Source: Deefgea piscis (GTDB taxonomy: Bacteria > Pseudomonadota > Gammaproteobacteria > Burkholderiales > Chitinibacteraceae). From it: 64,000 bases of DNA. The stretch spans positions 1,116,001-1,180,000 of the forward strand of contig NZ_CP054143.1 in the NCBI RefSeq assembly GCF_013284055.1. The letters are read 5' to 3'. Below the pieces are notes generated by a model, which did no database searches, was not told the DNA's origin, and saw only the letters and a program-made list of their open reading frames with translations. Of this stretch, positions 52,973 to 62,278 are shown piece after piece. The first letter of the stretch is position 1. Every line of letters starts with the position of its first letter. The translations under genes and the position numbers were made by a program.

Positions 52973-54409
52973 ATGACTGTACTCACCCGGAAACCACAAG
53001 AGAGCCTGCAAGAAAGTTTGCAACAAGTCACTCGGCTTTTAGAGCGGCACAAACTCGTGGAAGGGATGGTACATAAGCAAGAAGGCCCCAAGCATGATTT
53101 AGTCGAAAAACTCGTCCACCGACAAAATCTCACCGAATTACAAATGAAGTTGGCCACGCTGCATCCGGCCGATATTGCGCATATTTTAGAAGCGCTGCCG
53201 CACGCTGATCGTTTAATGGTGTGGGGCTTGGTCGATGCTGAAGACGACGGCGAGATTTTGCTCGAAGTCTCCGACGCCGTTCGGGAATCGTTGCTGGCTG
53301 ATATGGCGCCGCACGAAATGGTTGCCGCCGCTGGGCAACTCGATACCGACGAACTGGCCGATTTGGTGCCGGATTTACCCAGCGCCGTGCAAAGCGAAGT
53401 GCTCGATACCCTCGACGCGGAAGATCGCGCCGAAGTGCAATCGGCGATGTCGTACACCGAAGATCAAATCGGCTCGCTGATGGATTTTGAGATGGTGACG
53501 ATTCGCGCGGATATTAAGCTTGAAGTCGTCTTGCGCTATTTGCGCCGTTTTGACGAGCTACCCACGCATACCGATAAGCTGTTTGTCGTCGACGACAATG
53601 ACATCCTCAAAGGGGTATTGCCGCTTAACCGTTTACTGGTGAGCGACCCAGACAAATACGTTCAAGAAATAATGGCTGATGATGTGGTGGTGTTTCAGCC
53701 ATTTGACGACGCCGGCGAAGCGGCGCAAGCGTTTGAGCGTTATGACTTAGTGTCGGCTCCGGTAGTGGATAGCAATCACAAAGTGATTGGCCGCATTACC
53801 GTGGATCAAATGGTTGACGTGATTCGTGAAGAATCCGACGCCGAAGTGCTGTCTTTAGCCGGTTTGAAAGACGAAGATTTGTTTTCTAGCGTCGGCAAGG
53901 CAGTTAAAAATCGCTGGCCGTGGTTAGCACTGAATATTTGTACCGCCTTTATCGCCAGCCGCGTGATTGGCTCGTTTGAAGATACCATTTCGCATTTGGT
54001 GGCGCTGGCGGCCTTAATGCCAATTGTGTCGGGCATTGGCGGCAATACCGGCACGCAAACCACCACACTGATTATTCGCGGTTTGGCGCTGGGGCAAATT
54101 CAGCCGTCTAATACCCGAATGTTGCTACTCAAAGAATTGGGCATTGCGCTGATTAATGGCCTGATGTGGGGCAGTGTATTGGGCGTGATGGCGTGGGCTT
54201 TATACGGCCAGATTGGTCTGGGCTTGGTGATGATGGGCGCGATGATGCTCAATATGATTGTGGCGGCCTTGGTCGGTTTGTTTGTGCCGCTGATTATGCA
54301 AAAATTCGGTCGCGACCCTGCTTATGGCTCGTCGGTGCTGATTACCGCACTCACCGATAGCCTAGGATTTTTTATCTTTTTGGGATTGGCGACGATCTTT
54401 TTGATGTAA
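52973..54409 (+). CDS. mgtE: Magnesium transporter MgtE
   Basis: A 478-residue Mg2+ channel. The N-terminal domain (about 30-150: LHPADIAHILEALPHADRLM), two CBS domains (about 165-285: SLMDFEMVTIRADIKLEVVL, and APVVDSNHKVIGRITVDQMV) and five C-terminal membrane helices with the pore region PIVSGIGGNTGTQTTTLIIR and AALVGLFVPLIMQKFGRDPA are all seen. The start at 52973 gives normal length. The Mg2+-sensing cytoplasmic part is complete. A separate CorA is encoded at 38 kb. prmC follows 15 bases later. Confidence 0.96.
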   Translation: MTVLTRKPQESLQESLQQVTRLLERHKLVEGMVHKQEGPKHDLVEKLVHRQNLTELQMKLATLHPADIAHILEALPHADRLMVWGLVDAEDDGEILLEVSDAVRESLLADMAPHEMVAAAGQLDTDELADLVPDLPSAVQSEVLDTLDAEDRAEVQSAMSYTEDQIGSLMDFEMVTIRADIKLEVVLRYLRRFDELPTHTDKLFVVDDNDILKGVLPLNRLLVSDPDKYVQEIMADDVVVFQPFDDAGEAAQAFERYDLVSAPVVDSNHKVIGRITVDQMVDVIREESDAEVLSLAGLKDEDLFSSVGKAVKNRWPWLALNICTAFIASRVIGSFEDTISHLVALAALMPIVSGIGGNTGTQTTTLIIRGLALGQIQPSNTRMLLLKELGIALINGLMWGSVLGVMAWALYGQIGLGLVMMGAMMLNMIVAALVGLFVPLIMQKFGRDPAYGSSVLITALTDSLGFFIFLGLATIFLM

Positions 54410-54424
54410 ACCAGAGCCAGCAAT

Positions 54425-55231
54425 ATGCCTACGTATCGTGAATTAATTATAAACAGTGGCCTAGAGCGCTTTGATGCTCAGGTGTTGCTACTGCATGTCA
54501 TGCAAAAAAACCGCGCGTGGCTGATTGGCCATGATAGCGAAGCGGCCAGTGAAGATCAGCAAGCAGCGTTTGCCGCTTTGGCAGCGCGGCGACGAGCTGG
54601 CGAGCCGGTGGCGTATATCCTTGGTTCGCGTGAGTTTTATGGCCGCGAATTTCAAGTGTCACCCGCCGTGCTGATTCCGCGTCCGGATACCGAATTACTG
54701 GTTGAATTGGCCATTGCGCGTGCGCCGCAAGCCGGGCACATCATTGATTTGGGCACGGGCTCGGGCTGCATTCCGATTACGCTCAAACTCGAGCGGCCAG
54801 ATCTGACGGTGGCGGCGCTGGATATTTCGCCGGCCGCTTTGGCTGTAGCGCACAGCAATGCGGCCACGCTGGGCGCTGAGGTGCGATTTTTGCAATCGGA
54901 TTGGCTGGCAGCGGTGGCTGGCGAGCGCTTTGATTTAATCGTTAGCAATCCGCCGTATATTGATGCGGCCGACGTGCATTTAAGCCAAGGCGATTTACGC
55001 TTTGAGCCTAGCGGCGCGCTGACTGATGGTCACGATGGTTTGCAGCACTTGGCACACATCATTAGCGCGGCCCGAGCGCAGCTCAAACCGGGCGCTTGGC
55101 TGTTGCTAGAACACGGCTGGGATCAAGGCGCAGCGTGCCGCGAATTATTGCAGCAAGCAGGCTTTAGCGAAGTGCAAACGTGGCGTGATTTGGGCGACAA
55201 TGACCGCGTGAGCGGCGGCCGCTACGGCTAG
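54425..55231 (+). CDS. prmC: Peptide chain release factor N5-glutamine methyltransferase
   Basis: Methylates the glutamine of the GGQ motif in release factors RF1 and RF2. The 268-residue protein has the SAM-binding loop IIDLGTGSGCIPITL near residue 115, the catalytic NPPY motif (LIVSNPPYIDAADVHL) near 178, and the N-terminal helical substrate-recognition part ending in VAYILGSREFYGREF. Length and order match the family. It lies 15 bases after mgtE and 83 bases before the glutaredoxin gene; coexpression with mgtE is likely. Confidence 0.96.
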   Translation: MPTYRELIINSGLERFDAQVLLLHVMQKNRAWLIGHDSEAASEDQQAAFAALAARRRAGEPVAYILGSREFYGREFQVSPAVLIPRPDTELLVELAIARAPQAGHIIDLGTGSGCIPITLKLERPDLTVAALDISPAALAVAHSNAATLGAEVRFLQSDWLAAVAGERFDLIVSNPPYIDAADVHLSQGDLRFEPSGALTDGHDGLQHLAHIISAARAQLKPGAWLLLEHGWDQGAACRELLQQAGFSEVQTWRDLGDNDRVSGGRYG

Positions 55232-55314
55232 AAAATCCATGCTCGGTGGGCTTGCCGCTAACTCGGCATGCGCTTACAATACCCGACTAAATCAATCAAG
55301 CTTTTGAGGCCATC

Positions 55315-55635
55315 ATGAGTATTCAAGACACTATTCGCCAGCAAGTGACCGACAATTCTGTGGTGTTGTACATGAAAGGCACGCCATCGTTTCCACAGTG
55401 CGGTTTTTCATCGGGCGCAGTACAAATCCTTAAAAACTGTGGCGTGAGTTTTGCTGCAGTCAATGTCTTGGCCGATGCAGATATTCGCCAAGGCATTAAA
55501 GAATACGCCAACTGGCCAACGATTCCACAGTTGTATGTCAAGGGCGAATTTGTTGGTGGCTCAGATATTATGAAAGAACTTTACGCCAGCGGTGAATTGC
55601 AAACCATGTTGGCCGAATTTAAAGACGCTGAATAA
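55315..55635 (+). CDS. grxD: Monothiol glutaredoxin, Grx4 type
   Basis: A 106-residue monothiol glutaredoxin with the CGFS active site (MKGTPSFPQCGFSSGAVQIL) and the glutathione-binding NWPTIPQLYVKGEFVGGSDI. Such proteins bind [2Fe-2S] clusters and take part in cluster delivery and iron sensing. The length is standard and no extra domain is present. The gene ends with a strong terminator. A BolA partner gene is not seen in the window. Confidence 0.96.
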   Translation: MSIQDTIRQQVTDNSVVLYMKGTPSFPQCGFSSGAVQILKNCGVSFAAVNVLADADIRQGIKEYANWPTIPQLYVKGEFVGGSDIMKELYASGELQTMLAEFKDAE

Positions 55636-55945
55636 TTTTTGAATTATTCAGTAGAAAATGACACAACGCCGTCACCATGACGGCGTTTTTTATGCCGATT
55701 ACGCTGTGAATTTTTACGTTCATCGGCAATTTATAGCTTGATATAGCGCAAGCCCCTCCTATACCCCCTCCCCGCATAATCCTGCAGCCCTTTATTTAAT
55801 AAGATTGATTATCAATACCCTCTACATCAATCGATATTGCTACGGCGTTAGTCAAAATCAATCGATACGATCTTTACAATCAAATTTCACTATTTAAAAA
55901 CGCTACATATACTGCAGACACCTTAATTAAACCAGAGCGCCAGCG
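55636..55945. other. Intergenic region upstream of the catalase gene
   Basis: Holds the grxD terminator and about 250 AT-rich bases. Several AT-AG and ATCGAT motifs occur (TCAATCGAT at 55837 and again at 55859), but no clear four-part OxyR site could be aligned by eye. Confidence 0.45.
55665..55694 (+). terminator. Terminator after grxD
   Basis: AACGCCGTCA and TGACGGCGTT form a 10-bp perfect stem with loop CCA, followed by TTTT. Confidence 0.92.
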
Positions 55946-56017
55946 ATGCTCAATTTGCTTTTCGAATCCTTCATAGCGTTAGAAGAAATCAGCGCTAATT
56001 TTGCCGCCAGCCATTAG
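55946..56017 (+). CDS. Possible 23-codon leader peptide before katA
   Basis: A short frame from ATG 55946 ([20 protein letters not shown], then ASH) ends in a TAG at 56015-56017 that overlaps the katA ribosome site TAGGAG. Translation of this frame would place a terminating ribosome on the katA start region. It has only a weak ribosome site of its own. Whether it is translated is open; the overlap could be chance. Confidence 0.3.
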   Translation: MLNLLFESFIALEEISANFAASH

Positions 56018-56027
56018 GAGAAAGACC

Positions 56028-57464
56028 ATGAGCCAATGTCCATTTCAAACCACCACTGCCGGTGCGCAAATTGCCGACAATCAAAACAGCCTGACCGCAG
56101 GTCCACGTGGCCCGATTTTGCTGCAAGATTGGCAATTGCTGGAAAAACTAGCGCATCAAAATCGCGAGCGAATTCCTGAGCGCGTAGTCCACGCTAAAGG
56201 CTGGGGCGCGCATGGCACTTTCACCGTAACCCACGATATTAGCCAATACACCAAGGCGAATATTTTTGGCGCTATCGGCAAAAAAACTGAATTGCTGGCG
56301 CGTTTTTCTACTGTGGCCGGTGAATTGGGCGCGGCGGATGCTGAGCGCGATGTACGCGGTTTTGCGGTGAAGTTTTATACCGAAGAAGGCAATTGGGATT
56401 TGGTCGGCAATAATACGCCGGTGTTTTTTATCCGCGATCCGTTGAAATTCCCTGATTTTATCCACACGCAAAAACGCCATCCCCGCACGCATTTACGTTC
56501 CAATACCGCAATGTGGGATTACTGGTCGTTGTCACCTGAGTCTTTGCATCAAGTAACAATTTTATTCTCTGATCGCGGCTTGCCAACCGATGTTCGCCAT
56601 ATGAATGGTTACGGCTCGCACACATTTAGCTTTATTAACGCTAAAAACGAGCGTTTCTGGGTGAAATTTCACTTTAAAACCCAGCAAGGCCATCGCCATT
56701 GGACTAATGCTGAGGCGGCGGCCGTCGTCGGGCAAACTCGCGAAAGCACACAAGAAGATTTATTGAGCGCGATTGATAAAGGCGATTTCCCACGCTGGAC
56801 GGTTTCGGTGCAAATCATGCCAGAAAGCGACGCCGACAAAACCAGCTACAACCCATTTGATTTGACCAAAGTATGGCCGCACGGCGATTACCCTTTGATC
56901 GAAGTCGGCGTAATGGAATTGAACCGCAATTTGGTGAATTATTTTGCCGAGCTAGAACAAGCGTCGTTTAGCCCATCGAATATTGTTCCGGGGATTGGTT
57001 TTTCTCCAGACAAAGTCTTGCAAGCGCGCTTATTTAGCTATGCCGACGCACACCGCTATCGCCTTGGTACGCATTACGAATCATTGCCAGTGAATGCGCC
57101 AAAATGCCCAGTGCATACTTACCATCGCGACGGCGCGATGAACTTTATGCCGATGGATAAAAATCCAGATGCGTATTACGAGCCAAATTCGTTTGGCGGC
57201 CCAGTCGCCAATCCTGCCGTGGCTGAGCCAGCGCTTAAAATCAGCGGCGATGCTGATCGCTTTAATCACCGCGAAGGCAACGATGATTATTCGCAACCGC
57301 GCGCACTGTGGGCGATGTTTGATGACGGTCAAAAATCACGCTTATATAGCAATTTGGCCGCAGCGATGAAGGGTGTGCCGGAGTTTATCATTGAGCGTCA
57401 ATTAGGCCACTTTGCATTGATTCATCCTGATTACGCCGCTGGGGTACGCGCCGCTTTGAAATAA
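56028..57464 (+). CDS. katA: Haem catalase, clade 3 small-subunit type
   Basis: Decomposes hydrogen peroxide. The 478-residue protein has the catalytic histidine motif [20 protein letters not shown] (His about residue 51), the distal asparagine in [20 protein letters not shown], and the haem-iron tyrosine motif [20 protein letters not shown]. Length is that of small-subunit catalases without the extra C-terminal flavodoxin-like domain. The ATG at 56028 has an AGGAG site eight bases before it. A terminator follows at 57488. OxyR control is likely from family behaviour but was not located. Confidence 0.97.
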   Translation: MSQCPFQTTTAGAQIADNQNSLTAGPRGPILLQDWQLLEKLAHQNRERIPERVVHAKGWGAHGTFTVTHDISQYTKANIFGAIGKKTELLARFSTVAGELGAADAERDVRGFAVKFYTEEGNWDLVGNNTPVFFIRDPLKFPDFIHTQKRHPRTHLRSNTAMWDYWSLSPESLHQVTILFSDRGLPTDVRHMNGYGSHTFSFINAKNERFWVKFHFKTQQGHRHWTNAEAAAVVGQTRESTQEDLLSAIDKGDFPRWTVSVQIMPESDADKTSYNPFDLTKVWPHGDYPLIEVGVMELNRNLVNYFAELEQASFSPSNIVPGIGFSPDKVLQARLFSYADAHRYRLGTHYESLPVNAPKCPVHTYHRDGAMNFMPMDKNPDAYYEPNSFGGPVANPAVAEPALKISGDADRFNHREGNDDYSQPRALWAMFDDGQKSRLYSNLAAAMKGVPEFIIERQLGHFALIHPDYAAGVRAALK

Positions 57465-57487
57465 GCTCGCACTCGTCGCATTCACTC

Positions 57488-57517
57488 AATCAGCCCGCTT
57501 TGTCGGGCTGATTTTTT
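57488..57517 (+). terminator. Terminator after katA
   Basis: AATCAGCCCG and CGGGCTGATT form a 10-bp perfect stem with loop CTTTGT, followed by TTTT. Confidence 0.9.
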
Positions 57518-57577
57518 ATCTGAAAGCCCAATCTTTGTTAGCATAGCGAGATTGTTTGATTTTCTTTTGGAGTCGTA

Positions 57578-58246
57578 ATGAGCACCCTCGCTTGTGTCAC
57601 CGTTGAAACCGCCCCCAATCCAAGCGCCAGCGTAATTTGGCTACACGGCCTTGGCGCCGATGGTAATGATTTTGTGAGCATTGTGCCGGAGCTAGGTCTA
57701 CCAAGCGATTTAGCGGTACGCTTTATTTTCCCGCATGCGCCGATGATGCCGATTACTTGCAATAACGGCTATGTGATGCGCGCTTGGTACGATATTGTGC
57801 ATTTTGATCAAATCAGCCGCCAAGCCGACATCGCGGGTGTTGAGCAATCGGTAGCGGCGATTCGCGCCTTGATTGCCGCCGAAAACGCCAAAGGAATACC
57901 GAGCCACCGTATCATTCTGGCGGGCTTTTCCCAAGGCGGTGCCATTGCCTATACCGCAGGTTTAACCCATCCAGAAGCCTTAGCAGGCATTGTGGCGTTG
58001 TCGACCTATCTGCCAGCAGAATCTTTACTGACGCCAGCCACGATTGCCGCCAACCAAAATACGCCAGTTTTGGCCGCCCACGGCAGCCACGATCCCGTAG
58101 TTGGTATTTCGCTCGGCGAAAAAGCCAAACAATTCGTTGCGGATTTAGGGGTGAACGTGCAATGGCAAACCTACCCGATTCAGCACTCGGTTTGCTTGCC
58201 TGAGATCCAATTGATTGGCCAGTTTTTGACTAAGTCTTTGGCGTAA
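57578..58246 (+). CDS. Carboxylesterase/phospholipase of alpha/beta-hydrolase fold
   Basis: A 222-residue esterase of the EstB/acyl-protein thioesterase group. The catalytic serine is in ILAGFSQGGAIAYTAGLTHP (GFSQG), the aspartate in AAHGSHDPVVGISLGEK and the histidine in QTYPIQHSVCLPEI, with the oxyanion motif VIWLHGLGADGNDFVSI near the N-terminus. No signal peptide, so it is cytoplasmic. Such enzymes cleave short-chain esters; the natural substrate is unknown. TTGGAG precedes ATG 57578. Confidence 0.94.
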   Translation: MSTLACVTVETAPNPSASVIWLHGLGADGNDFVSIVPELGLPSDLAVRFIFPHAPMMPITCNNGYVMRAWYDIVHFDQISRQADIAGVEQSVAAIRALIAAENAKGIPSHRIILAGFSQGGAIAYTAGLTHPEALAGIVALSTYLPAESLLTPATIAANQNTPVLAAHGSHDPVVGISLGEKAKQFVADLGVNVQWQTYPIQHSVCLPEIQLIGQFLTKSLA

Positions 58247-58301
58247 ATTCACGCCGCCACCGCGTGCGCAAATTTTACAGATTTGCGCCCCCTACGATTT
58301 G

Positions 58302-58380
58302 GGCAATGTTCAGATTACGTGTTGTTGGGTATTTAATTGCAGTGCTTTATTTACAAAGCTTGCCGATCAATACCCAACAA
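58302..58380. repeat. Terminal-repeat end with its own hairpin, copy 4
   Basis: GGCAATGTTCAGATTACG continues to TGTTG exactly as in the 26649 element end. It is then followed by TTGTTGGGTATT (58322-58333), which pairs perfectly with AATACCCAACAA at 58369-58380. The other end of the element is not seen. A GTGCGCAA...TTGCGCAC hairpin sits just to its right. Confidence 0.65.
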
Positions 58381-58431
58381 AAACCTCACTAAGTAATGGT
58401 GCGCAAGTTTGCGCACGCGGTGAATCGCGAT

Positions 58432-59175
58432 TTAAGCCAAAATAAAATCAGCGATGCGCTGCCCTAAACGCTGGCGATCGGCTTGCCGGGCGAAGGTATG
58501 ATCGGCATCAGCCCAAGCTTCAAACTGACAGCAAGGCAAACACGCCGCCACTTGTTCACCCATCTCCACCGGTACTGCGGCATCCGCTTGGCCATGCACC
58601 ACCAAAGCGGGGACTTCAAGACTGGCTAAGCCGGAAAATGGCGCGAGTTGCGCCAATTCTTGGCGAAATTGCGCGCTAATCTCTAAACCTAAAAAATCCA
58701 CGCCGCCGGCAGCGCCCACCTGTGGATTACTCGCCGCCACCGATTCAACAATTTGCGCCAAATTGGCTGCAGGCGCCAATAAGCACAATGAGCGAATCAA
58801 TGCCGAATCGGCCAAAGCGGTTTGTAATGCCACCAAACCGCCCATGCTAAATCCGAGCAAATGCCGTTGATATTGTGGATAGTTTTTAGCTAAATACGCC
58901 AATAAATGCTGGGTTTGTGCCGCTTGATTGGCGACAGAAACCTCAGCAAATGCCCCATCACTCTCGCCGCAGCCCAAAAAATCAAAGCGAAACACCGCAA
59001 TGCCACGTTCGGCCAATACTCGCGCCAAAGTAACAAAAAAATAAGTGTATTCCACTCGATTGCCAGTAAAGCCATGCAGCATTAAGACCGCTTGCTCGGC
59101 TTGCTCAGGCAAATGCGCGCTACCGACCAGCTGCATGCCGGCCATTTCAACGTTTAAAGGCGTAATCGCAGTCAT
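58432..59175 (-). CDS. Alpha/beta hydrolase (serine hydrolase)
   Basis: A 247-residue hydrolase with the N-terminal oxyanion motif LMLHGFTGNRVEYTYFFVTL, the nucleophile elbow HLLGFSMGGLVALQTALADS (GFSMG), and C-terminal Asp and His in LVVHGQADAAVPVEMGEQ and WADADHTFARQADR. No signal peptide. It resembles prokaryotic acylaminoacyl or dienelactone-type hydrolases, but the substrate cannot be predicted. It lies nine bases downstream of hemL in the same direction, so it may be cotranscribed. Confidence 0.9.
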   Translation of the reverse strand: MTAITPLNVEMAGMQLVGSAHLPEQAEQAVLMLHGFTGNRVEYTYFFVTLARVLAERGIAVFRFDFLGCGESDGAFAEVSVANQAAQTQHLLAYLAKNYPQYQRHLLGFSMGGLVALQTALADSALIRSLCLLAPAANLAQIVESVAASNPQVGAAGGVDFLGLEISAQFRQELAQLAPFSGLASLEVPALVVHGQADAAVPVEMGEQVAACLPCCQFEAWADADHTFARQADRQRLGQRIADFILA

Positions 59176-59184
59176 ATTGGCCTC

Positions 59185-60459
59185 TTAGCAGCGACTTAAG
59201 GCGATTTTGGCTGCCGCCAAAGTGGCATCAATATCGGCATCGCTATGCGCTGCCGAAACAAAACCAGCTTCAAATGCCGATGGGGCTAAATAAATGCCTT
59301 GATCGAGCATGGCATGGAAAAAAGCATTAAATCGGGTGCGATCAGAGGCCATCACATCGGCAAATGACGTTGGCACAACTTCGGCGAAATACACACCAAA
59401 CATACCCCCAACTGACTGCGCACAAAGTCCGTGATCTTTGCCTAATTCATTCAATCCTGCAACTAACTTCGCCGTTTGTGCGCTTAACTTCGCAAAGAAA
59501 CCATCTTGTCTAATTTCGGCTAACGTCGCCAATCCTGCAGCAACTGCAACCGGATTTCCCGACAAAGTACCCGCTTGATACACCGGGCCTAAAGGCGCTA
59601 AATAGCCCATGATATCGGCACGACCACCGAAGGCGGCCAAAGGCATACCACCGCCAACCACCTTACCCAAACACGTTAGATCTGGCGTAACACCATGCAA
59701 ACCTTGCGTGCACTGCAAGCCAACACGGAAGCCGGTCATGACTTCGTCGTAAATCAACACCGCACCATGCTGCATGGTTAAATTACGCATTGCCGCGACA
59801 AATTGCGCGCTCGGCTGCACCATATTCATATTGCCAGCGATCGGCTCAACAATAATCGCGGCAATTTCACTGCCTTGTTCGGCAAATAAGGCCTCAAGCG
59901 CGGCGACATCGTTGTAAGGTAAGACAATCGTATCTGCCGCCACCGCAGCCGGCACGCCAGCGGATGATGGATTACCAAATGTCAGCAAACCAGAACCAGC
60001 TTTCACCAACAAGCTATCGGCATGGCCGTGGTAGCAGCCTTCAAACTTGATCAATTTATCGCGACCCGTAAAGCCGCGCGCCAAGCGAATTGCGCTCATC
60101 GTCGCCTCGGTACCACTCGATACCAAACGAACTTGCTCCAAAGAGGGCAGCATTTCGCACAATACATCGGCAATCGTCACTTCAGCCTCGGTTGGCGCAC
60201 CAAAACTCATGCCATTTTTAGCGGTATCAATCACCGCATCGATCACTTTTGGATGAGCATGGCCCAAAATCAACGGACCCCACGAGCCAACGTAATCAAT
60301 GTATTTTTTACCATCGGCATCCCAAACATAAGCGCCCTCACCCTTGGTAAAAAAGCATGGCGTACCACCAACTGAGCCAAAAGCACGTACTGGCGAGTTC
60401 ACACCACCGGGAATATGTTTTTTCGCCGATTCAAACAGCTGTTCATTGCGTGTAGTCAT
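59185..60459 (-). CDS. hemL: Glutamate-1-semialdehyde 2,1-aminomutase
   Basis: Makes 5-aminolevulinate in the C5 haem pathway. The 424-residue PLP enzyme starts [20 protein letters not shown], has the PLP-lysine motif [20 protein letters not shown], and the conserved [20 protein letters not shown] and [12 protein letters not shown]-like C-terminal region ([18 protein letters not shown]). The ATG at 60459 is preceded by AAGGAAA at the right distance. An open extension to 60480 is not used. The haem gene hemJ lies at 63.2 kb on the same strand. Confidence 0.97.
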   Translation of the reverse strand: MTTRNEQLFESAKKHIPGGVNSPVRAFGSVGGTPCFFTKGEGAYVWDADGKKYIDYVGSWGPLILGHAHPKVIDAVIDTAKNGMSFGAPTEAEVTIADVLCEMLPSLEQVRLVSSGTEATMSAIRLARGFTGRDKLIKFEGCYHGHADSLLVKAGSGLLTFGNPSSAGVPAAVAADTIVLPYNDVAALEALFAEQGSEIAAIIVEPIAGNMNMVQPSAQFVAAMRNLTMQHGAVLIYDEVMTGFRVGLQCTQGLHGVTPDLTCLGKVVGGGMPLAAFGGRADIMGYLAPLGPVYQAGTLSGNPVAVAAGLATLAEIRQDGFFAKLSAQTAKLVAGLNELGKDHGLCAQSVGGMFGVYFAEVVPTSFADVMASDRTRFNAFFHAMLDQGIYLAPSAFEAGFVSAAHSDADIDATLAAAKIALSRC

Positions 60460-61269
60460 TTGATTTTCCTTCTTAAACAATGGGTATATAGATAAAAGCC
60501 TTAATTTATAAGCGTTTTATTCATATACCTACTAAAAAATGTAGGCATCTACAACAAAGTACGTAGCAAACAAAAAACAAGAACATTCTTATGTTTTTGG
60601 CAAAAAAGACGCAAATAGCATAAAACCACCGCGTTAATCGGCCTGTTTATGCGCTGCGCATCTCCATTTTCTTTTGCAAACTGTAAGCCACAGGCAGCAC
60701 AAACAAATAAAACTCAAAAATACGCCAAAATCGAAACCAATCACCCTGCTCACGCCCTCGATTATGCAATAAAGATCCACCAAAGTGGTCGACCAACATC
60801 GCTTCATACAACTTTTGTAAGGCGAAACGATGCATTTAGGCTTTGCGCTGGGGGCCAACAAAGAAAAATCGTTTATTAGGACAGCAAAACGCAGACGAAG
60901 ACTACTTTTAGCATAAAAACCGCCCGCATTAAGACGCAATATTGCCTGTTGGCGACGATTTATCGCGCAATCCGTGCATTGGGTTTGGCAAAAAAGCTCG
61001 AAGCTCATGAGTAATCGACGTGTTTAGCTCGAAACACTCGAGCATGCTCAATATTTAATCAGTCACGATAAATAGTTACCCACATAGTGCTGATTTTTAT
61101 ACGAAAAATGACTATTTAAACGTATTTTACTGCGGGTTTTCAGACTTGTTTGCTGTGCTGACTTTACCGTAATAGCTATTTACTATGGCTATATATGAAG
61201 GGTATCTGGATATATCCCATATAAATAAAGGCATGGCGATATATACATCAATATTTTTGAATAAGAATT
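60460..61269. other. Large intergenic region upstream of hemL
   Basis: 810 bases with one doubtful short frame (60647-60835). CATATACCTA at 60522-60531 is one of three exact intergenic copies of this 10-mer in the window. The rest is AT-rich, with several TATAT-GG-TATA-like motifs (61180-61245), and no gene or riboswitch was recognised. Confidence 0.45.
60647..60835 (-). CDS. Possible 62-residue protein
   Basis: The frame reads MHRFALQKLYEAMLVDHFGG, SLLHNRGREQGDWFRFWRIF, then EFYLFVLPVAYSLQKKMEMR and SA. It is plausible as a small protein with an amphipathic end, but has an in-frame stop just before the ATG, no strong ribosome site, and no recognised family. It could also be the remnant of a longer gene. 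The overlapping frame on the same strand (61008 onward) looks spurious. Confidence 0.3.
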   Translation of the reverse strand: MHRFALQKLYEAMLVDHFGGSLLHNRGREQGDWFRFWRIFEFYLFVLPVAYSLQKKMEMRSA

Positions 61270-61686
61270 CTAGTCTACTGTAGCGGTCGTGCTTTGATCG
61301 GCAGGATGATTTACGCCATCGTAGATTTTAATATTGGGAATTTGGTATGGATTAACGCCCTCAAGACAACCGACGTTATAGCCATATAGATGTGGGTTTG
61401 AACGGCGTTGATGGTGGGTATAAATCCCGCATACCGAGCAAAAATAATGTTTTGCCGTTTGGGTATTAAATTGATACAAGCGCAAAACGGCTTCGCCCTG
61501 AATAATTTTAATCCCGGACAACAATACCGAAGCCACCACCGCGCCTTTGCGTCGGCATATCGAGCAATCGCAATGCCGAGGATCAACAATGCCATCGGGC
61601 AAATCAATTTCTAAAACCACCGCACCGCAATGACAACTTGCTGGGTGCTTTAACTGAATAACGGTCTCACCCACTTTCTTGATCAT
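61270..61686 (-). CDS. Gfa/CENP-V-family zinc protein (glutathione-dependent formaldehyde-activating like)
   Basis: A 138-residue protein with the Gfa zinc-binding pattern: ASCHCGAVVLEID (CxC), PRHCDCSICRRKGAVVASV (CxCxxC) and HYFCSVCGIYTHH (CxxC). The family binds two zincs and includes proteins proposed to make S-hydroxymethylglutathione, although the catalytic role is disputed for many members. The ATG at 61686 (MIKKVGETVIQ) is preferred to 61698. It is monocistronic. A link to the glutathione genes at the other end of the window is biological, not positional. Confidence 0.93.
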   Translation of the reverse strand: MIKKVGETVIQLKHPASCHCGAVVLEIDLPDGIVDPRHCDCSICRRKGAVVASVLLSGIKIIQGEAVLRLYQFNTQTAKHYFCSVCGIYTHHQRRSNPHLYGYNVGCLEGVNPYQIPNIKIYDGVNHPADQSTTATVD

Positions 61687-61721
61687 TGAAATCCTCACAT
61701 TATTTTTAGTTACATAGGCAT

Positions 61722-62276
61722 CTATGCTTGCTCAAGATACTCCCGCCGCAAAACCCCAAACTGCACAAAATCGTTGAACTTTCCACCCCAAAATCCAGCC
61801 TCACGCAACTGGCCTTCGTGAACAAAACCGAGCTTGGGCATCAGTTGAAGTGATGCCGCATTGTCAGGGTGAATTTGTGCTTCTATGCGGTTGAGGTTCA
61901 TTGCGTGAAAACCATATGGTAAAATGGCGGCTAAGGCCTCTTGCATCAAACCTTGCCCCCACGCCGATTGAGCGAGCTCGTAGCCGACCATCGCGCTGCG
62001 CCAAGCATGGTTCCAACGGAAAAATCCACAACTACCGAGCAATTTCCCATCTGATTTTTGGCTAATGCCCCAGCGAATACCGGAGTTTCCTTCGCCACGC
62101 CAGTGCGAAAAAGTAGCAACCAAGGCCTTCGCTTGTGCTAACTCCATCAGAGGATCAGAACCAAAGTATCGCATCACTTCAGCGCAGCCATGAATAGCAA
62201 ATAGAGCTTGTGCATCGGCATCGACAATTTCGCGCAGGATAAGGCGCTCAGTGTGTAAAACTGGAAAATCATTCAT
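61722..62276 (-). CDS. GNAT N-acetyltransferase, RimJ/RimL type
   Basis: A 184-residue acetyltransferase with N-terminal MNDFPVLHTERLILREIVDA, which is the RimJ/RimL-like start, and the acetyl-CoA motif AQSAWGQGLMQEALAAILPY (Q/GxxG/A type). NLNRIEAQIHPDNAASLQL follows. Substrates of this group range from ribosomal protein termini to antibiotics. The ATG at 62276, two bases after the CYTH stop, is preferred to 62288. It is probably cotranscribed with the CYTH gene and the lipoprotein gene. Confidence 0.93.
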   Translation of the reverse strand: MNDFPVLHTERLILREIVDADAQALFAIHGCAEVMRYFGSDPLMELAQAKALVATFSHWRGEGNSGIRWGISQKSDGKLLGSCGFFRWNHAWRSAMVGYELAQSAWGQGLMQEALAAILPYGFHAMNLNRIEAQIHPDNAASLQLMPKLGFVHEGQLREAGFWGGKFNDFVQFGVLRREYLEQA

Positions 62277-62278
62277 GC

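Noticed and set aside
55801-55900. OxyR-type binding site before katA
   Set aside because: Repeated ATCGAT-like motifs were seen, but the four ATAG-type blocks with 7-base spacing could not be aligned.
60634-61008. 124-codon minus-strand open frame
   Set aside because: Cysteine and arginine rich, unlike a natural protein, and its 3-prime half overlaps the more protein-like 62-residue frame at 60647-60835 in another frame.
60460-61269. Riboswitch or small RNA upstream of hemL
   Set aside because: The region is long and AT-rich, but no conserved aptamer fold or RNA terminator could be pointed to.
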